This document shows positions 9,086-17,811 of a DNA stretch of 64,000 nt, piece by piece. Positions within the stretch are counted from its first letter, which is position 1. Each line of letters opens with the position of its first letter. Under the pieces are notes generated by a model. That model did no database searches, was not told the origin of the DNA, and worked only from the letters and a program-made list of their open reading frames with translations. The translations under genes and the position numbers were made by a program. Origin of the DNA: Rhodococcus wratislaviensis (lineage in GTDB: Bacteria; Actinomycetota; Actinomycetes; Mycobacteriales; Mycobacteriaceae); the NCBI RefSeq assembly GCF_900455735.1, contig NZ_UAUI01000028.1, forward strand, positions 1-64,000, given 5' to 3'.

Positions 9086-10183
9086 TCAGTGCGGTTCGGC
9101 TGTGAGTTCGGTCAAAGTGAGCGTCGCGGTCGTTCCGTGGTGGTTGCGGATGAGGATGGTCCGGTCGGTCAGGTTGGTGACGGTGGTGCACAGCGTGGTG
9201 AGGGGGTCTGTGCCGGCGGCGGTGCGGTGCACTCCGGTCGGGACGGGTGATCCTGTCAGCACCTGGGTGAACCAGTCGACGTCGGGTTCGAGGACGGGAA
9301 CAAGGCTGTCGAGGACTTGGCCGCGGGCGAGGCTTTCCTCGCGTTGGCCGAGGTTCGCCGTCGCGGTGCCTGCGGCTGCCTGGTCGGGCGGGTTCGGCAT
9401 GAAGCGGATGTGGTTGGTGTGCCACTCGAATCCGTTATCGGGCGGGAGTTCTCGGACCGCGACCTGTCCGGCAGCGGCTTCCACCACGGCGACCCGGCCG
9501 CTTCTGGTGTCGCCGAGGGTGTAGGCGAAGCCGCCGGCGCTGGGGTTGCTGCGGAGGTAGTCGATGGCGTCGGTGAGGGTGGTGCACTGTTGCAGGCCGC
9601 GGGCGACGAAGTGTCGGCCTGGTGCGGCGATAGGGGTGGTGACCTGGATGTGGTTGATGCCCCACACCAGTCCGGCACCGTTGACGGTCAGGGTGTTGGC
9701 GGGCAGAAATCCCGGGTACCACTGCACGGTGACCGGGAGGTCGCCCTCGATGCGCAGGGTGAGCAGCATGAAGTGGCCGTCGAGGGCGGGGGCGCCGTCC
9801 TCGTTGTGGGCGACGAAGGACTGCGTTCCGCGCCAGGCGAGGTCGGTGCATCCGGTGCCGTCGTCGATGCCGATGTCGCCGCGGAGATTGGCCAACAACA
9901 GATCCTCGTAGGGCACGGTCGCGCCGGTCGCGAGCGCGCGCAGCTCCTCGGTGTATCGCGGATAGGCGTGAGTGGTGGCCGCTACCACGTCGGCCAGGAT
10001 GCGGCGGCCGCGATCGCTGCGGGTGAAAGATTGCAGGCCTTCACGTTCGGGCATCTTGCTCTGCACGGCGGTGATGGACTCTCGCGCGTACTCACCGAGG
10101 AGCGTGAAGGCGGCGTTGCGCTCACCGGTTACCACCAGCCAGCGCAGGCCGGCGATCGTGGTCTCGTCGATGTGGGCGTTCAT
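9086..10183 (-). CDS. C45-family Ntn hydrolase / acyl-CoA:6-APA acyltransferase-like protein
   Basis: The product is 365 aa. The ATG at 10183 is preceded by GAGGAG. The family (penicillin acyltransferase-like, autoprocessed N-terminal nucleophile hydrolases) is recognised from the segment around Cys112 (DGTGCTDLA), followed by SFVAHNEDGAP and later WGINHIQV and WHTNHIRF. In this family the peptide bond before the Cys is cut, freeing Cys as nucleophile. The mature enzyme then hydrolyses or transfers an acyl group on an amide. The gene is the last of a minus-strand set of acyl-CoA genes, 169 bases after a truncated dehydrogenase. Its role there could be to release an acyl chain from an N-acyl substrate. 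Substrate unknown. Confidence 0.82.
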   Translation of the reverse strand: MNAHIDETTIAGLRWLVVTGERNAAFTLLGEYARESITAVQSKMPEREGLQSFTRSDRGRRILADVVAATTHAYPRYTEELRALATGATVPYEDLLLANLRGDIGIDDGTGCTDLAWRGTQSFVAHNEDGAPALDGHFMLLTLRIEGDLPVTVQWYPGFLPANTLTVNGAGLVWGINHIQVTTPIAAPGRHFVARGLQQCTTLTDAIDYLRSNPSAGGFAYTLGDTRSGRVAVVEAAAGQVAVRELPPDNGFEWHTNHIRFMPNPPDQAAAGTATANLGQREESLARGQVLDSLVPVLEPDVDWFTQVLTGSPVPTGVHRTAAGTDPLTTLCTTVTNLTDRTILIRNHHGTTATLTLTELTAEPH

Positions 10184-10352
10184 GGTGGGTCTCCTCGGCG
10201 GAAAATGGTAGCGGTCTCGGTGGCGGCCGGGATGGTGCCGGTGATCGGTGGGCAACGACGATGCCTGGCCCGGGGCGGCAGGCCAGGCATCTGGTCCGTG
10301 CGTCTCGAGCCGGTCCGATCGGGGTGGATCGAGACTGCTCGTGTCAAATCGG

Positions 10353-10637
10353 TCAGGGTCGGGGGACGTGCAGAAGTAGGGTCTTGACCACCGGAATCGA
10401 GGACGTGTTGGTCGCCAGTAGTGCATCAGGGCGGGCGATCTCGTCGACACGGGCGAACAGGTCGAGCTCGAGCTCCTCGAACTCCGGGACGGCCTCGATG
10501 ATGACCGATTGCTCACCCAACCGACAGTTCGGGTGCGGCTTGATCCGAGAGAACGCGGCGCGGGCGGCGGCCTCGGCGATGCCCGCGCCCATGATGCCGC
10601 CACCGATGATCCCGACGCCGGGCTGAACGGCGCTCAT
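10353..10637 (-). pseudogene. 3-hydroxyacyl-CoA dehydrogenase, truncated and internally deleted
   Basis: The 94-codon frame starts at an ATG overlapping the upstream hydratase stop. It begins with an intact dinucleotide motif (VGIIGGGIMGAGIAEA). It then jumps within about 15 residues to the later signature (VIIEAVPEFEELELDLFARV and ATNTSSIPV). In an intact 3-hydroxyacyl-CoA dehydrogenase these are about 70 residues apart, and the protein continues to about 280 aa. So roughly 50 internal codons and the whole C-terminal domain, which holds part of the active site, are missing. It keeps its coupled start, which suggests recent loss. It cannot work as a dehydrogenase. Confidence 0.85.
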
Positions 10638-11434
10638 CGGCCGCTGAACTGCGGGGTGCGCCGCTCGAGCATGGCCCCGACCGCCTCGAGGTGGTCTTCG
10701 GTGTGGTGGGCGATGGACTGCATCGCCGCGGACAACTCGAGGATGCTCTCGAGGCTCTGGTGCTGGGCTTCACGCAGCAGCCGCTTGGTCATCCGCAGCA
10801 CGTGCGGCGGATTGGCCGCCACCCGTGCGGCCAGCTGGTGCGCGGCCGGGAGGAGCTGGTCGGGTTCGACGACCTGTGACACCAATCCCCAGTTCAGGGC
10901 GGTTGCGGCGTCGATCGCCTCCCCGGTGAACGCCATCTCGCTGGCCCGGGCCATTCCGACGGCCCGTGGCAGCAGCCACGCCCCTCCGTCGCCGGGAATG
11001 ATCCCGACCTTGACGAAGCTTTCCGCGAACTTTGCTGTGCTGGAGGCGATCCGCAGGTCACACATCGCCGCCAGGTCGCAGCCGGCGCCGATGGCCGGGC
11101 CGTTGACTGCGGCGATGGTGGGAACCTCGCAGTGATGCAGCGCCCGGGGGATGCGCTGGATGCCGTGCCGGTAGCCCTGGCGCAGTTCGGCGGGTGTCCC
11201 ACCGAACATGCCCGCTCTGTCGAGCATGTGCTTGACATTGCCGCCGGAGGAGAACGCGGACCCGGCGCCGGTGAGGATGGCTACCCGCACGCTCGGGTCA
11301 CGGTTGACCGCGGTGACGGCGTCCTCGAGCGCGGCGATGGTGCCGGCGTCGGAGATGGGGTTGCGGGCTTCCGGGTTGTTGAGGGTCCAGACGATGGTGT
11401 CGCCGACGCGGTCGATCAACAGGGGGTCTCTCAT
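10634..11434 (-). CDS. Enoyl-CoA hydratase/isomerase family protein
   Basis: The product is 266 aa. Crotonase-fold motifs are visible: the first oxyanion-hole segment SAFSSGGNVKHM, the second in AAVNGPAIGAGCDLAAMCD, and the catalytic-region SFVKVGIIPGDGGAWLLPR with an acidic residue. It likely hydrates an enoyl-CoA or acts on a related acyl-CoA. The start overlaps the CoA ligase stop (ATGA) and its stop overlaps the truncated dehydrogenase start, so the three were one coupled unit. The C-terminus (ERRTPQFSGR) is almost the same as that of the other hydratase in this operon (ERRTPIFQGK), but the rest is clearly divergent. Confidence 0.92.
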   Translation of the reverse strand: MRDPLLIDRVGDTIVWTLNNPEARNPISDAGTIAALEDAVTAVNRDPSVRVAILTGAGSAFSSGGNVKHMLDRAGMFGGTPAELRQGYRHGIQRIPRALHHCEVPTIAAVNGPAIGAGCDLAAMCDLRIASSTAKFAESFVKVGIIPGDGGAWLLPRAVGMARASEMAFTGEAIDAATALNWGLVSQVVEPDQLLPAAHQLAARVAANPPHVLRMTKRLLREAQHQSLESILELSAAMQSIAHHTEDHLEAVGAMLERRTPQFSGR

Positions 11435-13617
11435 ATGTGGTCTCCAGGGTGGTTCTCGGACAGGACGATTCGCACGTCCACGGGCACGATGCCGGTGTCC
11501 GATGCGATCACGGGGTTGAGGTCGAGTTCGCTGATCTCGGGGCGGGCAGCGACGATGTCGCCGACCCGGACGAGGAAGCGGGCCAGCGCTTCCCGGTCGA
11601 CGATCGGGAGGTGCCGGTAGCCGTCGAGCATGCGGGAGGCGATGGTCTCGTCGATCATCTCGTGGGCCTCGAGGTCGGTGAACGGGGCGGCGCGGAAGGT
11701 GACGTCCTCGAGGGCTTCGACCATGACGCCACCGGAACCGAAGGCCACCACCGGCCCGAAGATCGGGTCGCGGGTGGCACCGACGAGCAATTCGACACCG
11801 GTGTCGGCCATCGGGGTGACCACGATGCCGTCGATCACCGCGCCGGGCACGTTGCCGGTGACCGAATCGATGATCGCCTGGGCGCTGTCCGCGGCGGTGG
11901 CGGCGACCACGTTCAATCGGACTCCGCCGACATCGGACTTGTGGATGACCTGCGGGGACACAATCTTCAGTGCACACGGACGCGCGTATCCGGTCACTGC
12001 GGTGACGACGTCGTCGACGGTACGGGCGAGGGTCCAACCACCGATCTCGACGCCGGCGTCCTCGATGAGAGCGCGGGCGGTGGGCTCGTCGAGGATGCCC
12101 GCTCCGCTGGCCGCCCGCGGGGCAGGTTCCGGCAGGGCGAGTGCGGAGCGCTCGGCTGCGGTGGACAGCCGGTGCCCGCGCCGGTCGAGAGCGGCAACGA
12201 CGCGGACGGCGTGGTCGATGGAATTGATCACCGCGACCCCACCGGCGCGCAGACGGTCGTGGTTGGCGACGGCGTCACCCGCGTAGCAACTCTGGACCAG
12301 GAGCGGCACACCATGGGAGGCGGTCAGCGCGAGCAGCGAGTCCGCGGTGGCGTCCTCCGCCTCGCGCAGGCTCGCGTCGAAGCGCAGGTGATAGCCGCCG
12401 AAGAGACCGACGATGAGCACCAGGCCGACCGCCGGGTCGCTCATCAACGCGTCGACGGCGGCGGCGAAGACCGTGGGATCGGCGTCGGTGGCTCCGGCCA
12501 CGTCGACGGGGTTGACCACCGACGCCGGTCCACCGAGCAGCTCCCGCAGGATCTGCTGGGTCTGATCGCCGATCTGCGCGAGTTCGATTCCGCGCGCGGT
12601 CAGCGCATCGGCGGCGAGTGTGGCGTGCCCGCCGCCGTCGGAAAGAATGGCGACCTTACGGCCGGGAGCAATGGGCGCTGTCGTCGCCATGGCACCGGCC
12701 ACGATGGCGAGTTCGTCGGAGCGGTCGACCAATTCGACACCGGCCTGGCGGAGCACCGCGGTGGCGACGGCATCGGATCCGGCGATAGACCCGGTATGCG
12801 AGAGCGCGGTGCGTTGCCCGATCTCCGAGCGGCCGCCTCGCAGCACCACCACTGGCTTGTCCTGCACTGCGCTCGCGGCGGCCTGTAGGAATGACCGGCC
12901 GTCCGCGAAGCCCTCCGAATGGATGGCGACGGCACCGGTGCCCTCGTGCCGGGACAGTTCGGTAACGCATTCGTCGTAGCGGACATCCGCCTGGTTACCG
13001 AGACCGACATAGGCATGGAAACCCGGTCCCTTCAGCGCGCGGTTGTCGTTGACCAGGGACAGCAGCATGTTGCCGCTCTGGGTGATCACGCTGATCGGCC
13101 CCACGGGTACGTCCTGTAGCCCAACCAGATTGGCCCCGGTGGACACGTTGAGCATCCCGGAGGTGTTCGGGCCGATCACCCGAATACCCGTTTCGGCGAT
13201 GGCCTCGGCGAGGGCCGCATCGAGGTCGGCGCCCGCATCCCCGGTTTCCTTGAACCCATTGGCCAGCACGACCGCCCCGGCGATGCCGACGGCGGCACAC
13301 CGGCGCAGTGCGTCCGGGATTGCCGCGCCGGGTAGCGCGATCAGGGCGACGTCGATTCCATTCGGCAGCGCATCGATCGAGGGGACGACCTCGAGCCCGA
13401 GGATCGCGGTGGCCTTCGGGTTGACCGGGTACACCGGGTGCTGAAACCCGGACTGCTGCAGGGCCCGCACGGCCTGGAAGCCCCGCTTGGTCGGGCTCGT
13501 CGAGGCGCCGACGATCGCGATCGAGCGGGGGTCGAAGAGCCGTTCGAGCGCCGTGCGGGTCACCGGGGACGGGGGAGTGGCGACCGCGACGGCGGAGGGC
13601 TGTGCCATGGTGGGCAT
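11431..13617 (-). CDS. ADP-forming acetate/acyl-CoA ligase (NDP-forming acyl-CoA synthetase), fused alpha-beta
   Basis: The product is 728 aa from ATG 13617; an in-frame ATG at 13608 is an alternative. The N-terminal CoA-binding domain has LFDPRSIAIVGAS and the succinyl-CoA synthetase-like GPNTSGMLNV. The phosphohistidine region ALSHTGSIAGSD follows at about residue 265. The C-terminal ATP-grasp half carries KIVSPQVIHKSDVGGV and FGPVVAFGSGG. These single-chain ligases interconvert acid + CoA + ATP with acyl-CoA + ADP + Pi. Placed between two enoyl-CoA hydratases, it probably activates the acid that the pathway then degrades. It overlaps the downstream hydratase. Confidence 0.9.
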   Translation of the reverse strand: MPTMAQPSAVAVATPPSPVTRTALERLFDPRSIAIVGASTSPTKRGFQAVRALQQSGFQHPVYPVNPKATAILGLEVVPSIDALPNGIDVALIALPGAAIPDALRRCAAVGIAGAVVLANGFKETGDAGADLDAALAEAIAETGIRVIGPNTSGMLNVSTGANLVGLQDVPVGPISVITQSGNMLLSLVNDNRALKGPGFHAYVGLGNQADVRYDECVTELSRHEGTGAVAIHSEGFADGRSFLQAAASAVQDKPVVVLRGGRSEIGQRTALSHTGSIAGSDAVATAVLRQAGVELVDRSDELAIVAGAMATTAPIAPGRKVAILSDGGGHATLAADALTARGIELAQIGDQTQQILRELLGGPASVVNPVDVAGATDADPTVFAAAVDALMSDPAVGLVLIVGLFGGYHLRFDASLREAEDATADSLLALTASHGVPLLVQSCYAGDAVANHDRLRAGGVAVINSIDHAVRVVAALDRRGHRLSTAAERSALALPEPAPRAASGAGILDEPTARALIEDAGVEIGGWTLARTVDDVVTAVTGYARPCALKIVSPQVIHKSDVGGVRLNVVAATAADSAQAIIDSVTGNVPGAVIDGIVVTPMADTGVELLVGATRDPIFGPVVAFGSGGVMVEALEDVTFRAAPFTDLEAHEMIDETIASRMLDGYRHLPIVDREALARFLVRVGDIVAARPEISELDLNPVIASDTGIVPVDVRIVLSENHPGDHI

Positions 13618-13619
13618 CT

Positions 13620-14393
13620 CTACTTTCCCTGGAAGATCGGGGTGCGGCGTTCGGCGAAGGCGGCCACACCTTCGGCCCAGTCCTGCGTGCCCATCAGCGC
13701 GAGCAGTTCCTGCGGTTCGGTGTCGAGCACCACCTCGAGCGGGTCGTTGCGGCGCAGCGCCGCCTTCATCCGAGCCAGGGACAGTGGCGCTTTCGCAGCC
13801 AGGGTGCTGGCGAGGGCGTGCGCTGCCTCGAACACCGTGTCGGCGGGAACCGCGGAGTGCGCGAGCCCCCACTCGAGGGCCTGGCTGCCGGTGAAGCGTT
13901 CGCCGAGGATCAGCATGTCGGTGGCCCGGCGCAATCCGACCAGGCGGGGCAGGCGGTTGGTGACGCCGCCGCCGACGAAGGTGCCGATGCTGACTTCGGG
14001 GAAGCCCATTTGGGCGTCCTCGGCGATGACGAGGAAGTCGGCGCTGACCGCCATTTCTGCGCCGGCGCCGAGTGCGTAGCCGTTGACCGCGGCAACGACC
14101 GGAATGTCCATCCGCTGGATCTGTTCGCATACCCGCTGGGCGAGGTCGAGGTAGTGCGCCTGCTCCTCGCGGCTGCGGGTACCGGAGTTGTGGGCCTTGA
14201 GGTCGGCGCCGACGCAGAAAGCGCGGCCCGTGCCGGTGAGGACGACCGCGCGCACGTCCGGGTCCGTGTCCGAGGCGACCAATTCGTCGATCAGCGTCTG
14301 GTACAGCTCCTCGCTCACCGCGTTGAGGCGGTGGGGTCGGTTCAGGGCCAGGGTCGCGGTCGAACCCGATCGGGTTGCCAGGACGGTCGTCAT
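13620..14393 (-). CDS. Enoyl-CoA hydratase/isomerase family protein
   Basis: The product is 257 aa, the canonical length. The ATG at 14393 has GAAGGAGA upstream. It contains GRAFCVGADLKAH (first oxyanion segment), AAVNGYALGAGAEMAVSADF, and PEVSIGTFVGGGVTNRLPRLVG. It is first in the minus-strand operon and the intergenic region ahead of it carries two copies (one imperfect) of the TGCAA-N6-TTGCA operator. It may hydrate the enoyl-CoA or act as a crotonobetainyl-type or isomerase enzyme; the motifs do not decide. Confidence 0.92.
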   Translation of the reverse strand: MTTVLATRSGSTATLALNRPHRLNAVSEELYQTLIDELVASDTDPDVRAVVLTGTGRAFCVGADLKAHNSGTRSREEQAHYLDLAQRVCEQIQRMDIPVVAAVNGYALGAGAEMAVSADFLVIAEDAQMGFPEVSIGTFVGGGVTNRLPRLVGLRRATDMLILGERFTGSQALEWGLAHSAVPADTVFEAAHALASTLAAKAPLSLARMKAALRRNDPLEVVLDTEPQELLALMGTQDWAEGVAAFAERRTPIFQGK

Positions 14394-14580
14394 CGTCTCA
14401 CGTCTCCTTCTTGTCGATCATCTTGTAAAGCTCTGTCCGACTGACGGTTTGACTGCAGGGTTCACGTCTGCTTCCGGGAGCCGTCAGCAGTCCCACTCGG
14501 TGCTCGCGCTCGGACGCTGTTCGTCCCGACGCGAGGAGCGGGGCCTCATGTGATCCATACAACAGCATCGCAATCCAGAA

Positions 14581-14596
14581 TGCAAGCAAACTTGCA
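14581..14596. promoter_or_regulatory. Operator TGCAA-N6-TTGCA, copy 1
   Basis: The sequence TGCAAGCAAACTTGCA is a perfect 5-bp inverted repeat with a 6-base spacer. It lies 188 bases upstream of the hydratase at 14393. The same pattern recurs upstream of the divergent permease and of the RpiR-type gene, the likely binding protein. Confidence 0.7.
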
Positions 14597-14610
14597 CAAA
14601 ATCACTTCAA

Positions 14611-14626
14611 TGCAAACCGACTCGCA
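14611..14626. promoter_or_regulatory. Operator TGCAA-N6-TTGCA, copy 2 (one mismatch)
   Basis: TGCAAACCGACTCGCA has one mismatch in the right arm. It starts exactly 30 bases after copy 1, about three helical turns, so two dimers could bind the same DNA face. Confidence 0.45.
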
Positions 14627-14805
14627 CGGTGTCTGTGGCGCGTGTGCCGATATGTCCCGCCGGGTTCGCCGAGGGGCGGGGTCGAGATGTCCTCGCCGAC
14701 GCCCCGGCTTGCGTCCTTTCGTCCGTCACTCCGCGCGGGGTGTCATTTGTGCAGGTCCACCCGCTTTCACGATTGTCATGTGAAGTTTGCACAGTGAAGA
14801 ATGTA

Positions 14806-14821
14806 TGCAAATGCACTTGCA
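14806..14821. promoter_or_regulatory. Operator TGCAA-N6-TTGCA, copy 3
   Basis: TGCAAATGCACTTGCA is a perfect repeat, about 80 bases before the permease start. A further half-site TTGCA (14787-14791) sits where the right arm of a site beginning 30 bases earlier would be, mirroring the copy 1 and 2 spacing. Confidence 0.7.
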
Positions 14822-14897
14822 TGACGCGGCTCGGGCGTGTTTCATGACTCCTGGCAGTTACCTGGGTCACATCCCGAGTTCTATGGAAGAAGGCGTC

Positions 14898-16322
14898 GTG
14901 CCAACATCGCTCTCCAGCTCAGAGAATCTGAAGCACTCCATCAACACCCGCCAACTGACGATGATCGGCATCGGCGGTGTCATCGGTGCCGGCCTGTTCG
15001 TCGGCAGCGGCAAGGCGATCTCCTCGGCCGGACCCGGCATCGTCCTGGTCTACCTGTTCACCGGTCTGGTTATCATTCTGGTGATGCGGATGCTCGCCGA
15101 ACTGGCGACCGCGAGTCCGGAGACGGGATCGTTCTCAACCTACGCATCCCGTGAATTAGGTTCGTGGGCAGGATTTTCCGTCGGATGGCTCTACGCATAT
15201 CATTGGTGTGTGACGGTCGCGTTCGAGGCGATCGCCGGTGCCGCGATCGCGAACCAGCTGATACCCGTAGTGCCCACCTGGCTCTACGCGCTGATCTTCA
15301 TGACAGTGCTCACCGGGGTGAACCTCGCTGCCGTGACATCGTTTGCGCGATTCGAGTTCTGGTTCGCGATGATCAAGGTCACCGCGATCGTGTTGTTCAT
15401 CGGCGTCGGCATCGCCGCGATCTTCGGCGTGCTCCCGCATTTCGACTCGCCCGGAACCTCGAATCTGCTCGGCCACGGCGGACTGTTTCCCAACGGCGTC
15501 ACTCCTCTACTGATCGCCGTCCTGACGGTCTTCTTCTCCTACTTCGGCACCGAGCTGGTCACCATCGCAGCCGGCGAGGCCAAGGACCCGGTCGTAGCGG
15601 TCCGCAAGAGCATGCGCAGCGTCGCCTGGCGCATCCTGCTCTTCTACGTCGGCTCCATCCTCGTGGTCGTCACGCTGCTGCCGTGGGACACCGCCGAAGT
15701 CACCAAGAGTCCCTATACCGCCGTGCTCAACCTGCTCGGCCTGCCCGGCGCACAGACCATTATGAATCTGGTCGTACTCACCGCCGTGCTGTCGTGCCTG
15801 AACTCCGGCATCTACTCCTCGTCCCGAATGCTGTTCTCCCTCTCACGCCGCGGCGAAGCCCCCGGTGCACTCGGGACCACCGGCAAGTCCGGGGTACCCG
15901 TCAAGGCCGTCCTCGCCGCATCGAGCGCCGGGTTCCTGGCGGTGATCGCGAACTACTTCCTGCCCACCGGTGCAGTGTTCACCTTCCTGCTCAGCTCCTC
16001 CGGGGCCGTCGCCGTGGTGGTCTACCTGTGCATCTGCGGAACACAGATCGCCGGACGTCGCAAGAAGACCGCCGAGGAGAAGGCAGCCCTGCCGGTCAAG
16101 ATGTGGGGCTTTCCGTACCTGTCCTACCTCGTCGGCCTCATCCTGCTCGCCATCGTCGGCGGCATGGTCTTCACACCCGCCACCCGTACCCCCCTCGCGC
16201 TGACCATGATCGTCACCACCCTCGCGGTGGCGGCCGGACTCATCCACCAGCGTCGCAAGACGGCCTCCGCAGCCGAGCAGGCCGGCGACGTCGACGCAAC
16301 CCTGTCGAAGTCCCCGCAGTAG
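14898..16322 (+). CDS. APC-family amino acid permease (GabP/AnsP-like)
   Basis: I prefer the GTG at 14898 because GGAAGAAGG lies just upstream, giving 474 aa. An ATG at 14883 without a Shine-Dalgarno sequence is the alternative. The conserved start of the AAT family is clear: MIGIGGVIGAGLFVGSG, in TM1. About twelve hydrophobic segments follow, along with the loop GEAKDPVVAVRKSM after TM6 that is typical of amino acid/GABA permeases. It imports an amino acid or amino-acid-like compound with protons. Divergent from the acyl-CoA operon and sharing its operator motif, it probably brings in the substrate of that pathway. A strong terminator follows the stop. Confidence 0.9.
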   Translation: MPTSLSSSENLKHSINTRQLTMIGIGGVIGAGLFVGSGKAISSAGPGIVLVYLFTGLVIILVMRMLAELATASPETGSFSTYASRELGSWAGFSVGWLYAYHWCVTVAFEAIAGAAIANQLIPVVPTWLYALIFMTVLTGVNLAAVTSFARFEFWFAMIKVTAIVLFIGVGIAAIFGVLPHFDSPGTSNLLGHGGLFPNGVTPLLIAVLTVFFSYFGTELVTIAAGEAKDPVVAVRKSMRSVAWRILLFYVGSILVVVTLLPWDTAEVTKSPYTAVLNLLGLPGAQTIMNLVVLTAVLSCLNSGIYSSSRMLFSLSRRGEAPGALGTTGKSGVPVKAVLAASSAGFLAVIANYFLPTGAVFTFLLSSSGAVAVVVYLCICGTQIAGRRKKTAEEKAALPVKMWGFPYLSYLVGLILLAIVGGMVFTPATRTPLALTMIVTTLAVAAGLIHQRRKTASAAEQAGDVDATLSKSPQ

Positions 16323-16343
16323 CAACATTCCTTCGCCGCACAA

Positions 16344-16376
16344 GTGGGGTGCACCCGAAGTCGGGGTGCACCCCAC
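16344..16376. terminator. Bidirectional intrinsic terminator
   Basis: GTGGGGTGCACCC (16344-16356) pairs perfectly with GGGTGCACCCCAC (16364-16376) across a 7-base loop. It lies just after the permease stop and ahead of the convergent RpiR gene end. There is no long T run, as is common in actinobacteria. Confidence 0.8.
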
Positions 16377-16525
16377 CACTGCATCGAACCGTGTGAGCCG
16401 CGGTGCCTCCGCAGACGATCAGCCCGCGAGTACACGGCAACAGCGAGCTGTACGAATCTCCGCACGGCACGAAGTGGTCCGCTTCCCGCCGCGAATTCCC
16501 CGCGATGCATGCGGGGCCATCTCAG

Positions 16526-17434
16526 TCAGATGTCGGATCGTTCGGTGGCGTAGACGCGAAAGCTGCTGAGGAGTTTCTCCTCTTCGAGGAGGGTTTCGCG
16601 GACCTGGTGTCCGAGCAGGTGGGCGACTCCGCCGGACATCGCCTGGGCAAGGGAAGTGAAGGCTGTCATGGACCTGAGCACCGACGCGCTCGAAGCATCG
16701 ATGTAGAAGGTGTCGTGTGCCGAGCCGGCGAGGGGTGAGCTGGCGTTGTCGGTGAACGCGATGACGTGCGCACCGCTCTGTCGCGCCCACTCCGCCGCAC
16801 GGATGGTGTCGGCGCTGTAGCGGTGGATCGACATCGCCACGAAGCTGTCGCCCTCCCGGATGCGACGCAGATCATCGGTCAACGAACCGACACTCGCTGT
16901 GACCGTCTCGACGTCCTCGCGCAGCATCCGCAACAGATACCCGAGCAGGTATGCCGGTGCGTGGCATTTGCGCAGTCCCATGACGTGTACCCGAGGTGCC
17001 TGCGCCAGGTGCTCGACCGCGGACTTCCACGTCGCCTCCTCGATCCGCGCAAAGGTGCGGGCGATGTTGGCCTGATCGAGCGCCACCGTCTGCTCGAGCA
17101 GGCCCGCCCCCTCGGAGGCGACATGCTCGAGATTGTCGAACCGGCGCAACAGCTGCGCCTGCTCCTGAAGTCGCTCACGGCACAGTCTGGTCAGTCCGGG
17201 ATAGCCCTTCAGGCCGAGGCCGGTCGCGAACCGCACCACGGTCGCCTCGTTGACACTTACAGCGGCCGCGAGCTCCGAGATGGTCATGAACGCCACCGCC
17301 TCCGGGTCGGACATCACCCGCTCGGCGATCTTGCGATGCGAGGGAGACAGCGACCCCGAACGTGCACGGATTTCGACAAGAAGCTCGTCGAAGGACTGGG
17401 GCCCCGTGGTGGTGTTTTCAGCCTTCGTGCCCAT
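16526..17434 (-). CDS. MurR/RpiR-family transcriptional regulator
   Basis: The product is 302 aa from the ATG at 17434, which has GAGGAGG five bases upstream. The N-terminal HTH_6 domain is plain (LSPSHRKIAERVMSDPEAVA, then MTISELAAAVSVNEATVVRF and GLKGYPGLTRL). The C-terminal half is a SIS domain (VHVMGLRKCHAPAYLLGY, AMSIHRYSADTIRAAEWA, GAHVIAFTDN) of the type that senses sugar phosphates or other small anions. A perfect TGCAA-N6-TTGCA site lies 87 bases upstream of its own start, and matching sites lie before the permease and the acyl-CoA operon. I infer that it is the autoregulated repressor or activator of this cluster. Confidence 0.9.
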   Translation of the reverse strand: MGTKAENTTTGPQSFDELLVEIRARSGSLSPSHRKIAERVMSDPEAVAFMTISELAAAVSVNEATVVRFATGLGLKGYPGLTRLCRERLQEQAQLLRRFDNLEHVASEGAGLLEQTVALDQANIARTFARIEEATWKSAVEHLAQAPRVHVMGLRKCHAPAYLLGYLLRMLREDVETVTASVGSLTDDLRRIREGDSFVAMSIHRYSADTIRAAEWARQSGAHVIAFTDNASSPLAGSAHDTFYIDASSASVLRSMTAFTSLAQAMSGGVAHLLGHQVRETLLEEEKLLSSFRVYATERSDI

Positions 17435-17520
17435 GCGGCCTCCTCGTCCGTGACGATCCATATATGTCGAGTCCAAGCCAACCCGATCGCAGGATGGTGA
17501 ATTGCTTCCGAAAGAGCATC

Positions 17521-17536
17521 TGCAAGCATAGTTGCA
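17521..17536. promoter_or_regulatory. Operator TGCAA-N6-TTGCA, copy 4 (rpiR upstream)
   Basis: TGCAAGCATAGTTGCA, perfect arms, 87 bases upstream of the RpiR start on the minus strand. It shares eight of its first ten bases with copy 1. It supports autoregulation. Confidence 0.65.
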
Positions 17537-17811
17537 CTACGTGACCCGTCCACCGTCATCCGAGGTCTCGAAGGCGGGTATCCGGCAATGCTCCGGGAGT
17601 CTGCCAGTGGCCGCGGTGGTCTGCGGGGCCGTCGCCACATCGCGGTCCGCGGTGGGCGACGACGGGGCGGCATCGTTGCGGGTCCTATTGGGCGTCGTTG
17701 CCGCGTCGCGGGGATTACCGTCTCACTGGAACGGTCGACAACAGTCGCACTTCGATCACAGCGGCAACCACACTCCCGAATATGAACAGCAGGTGGTCCT
17801 GGGTGGTGTCC

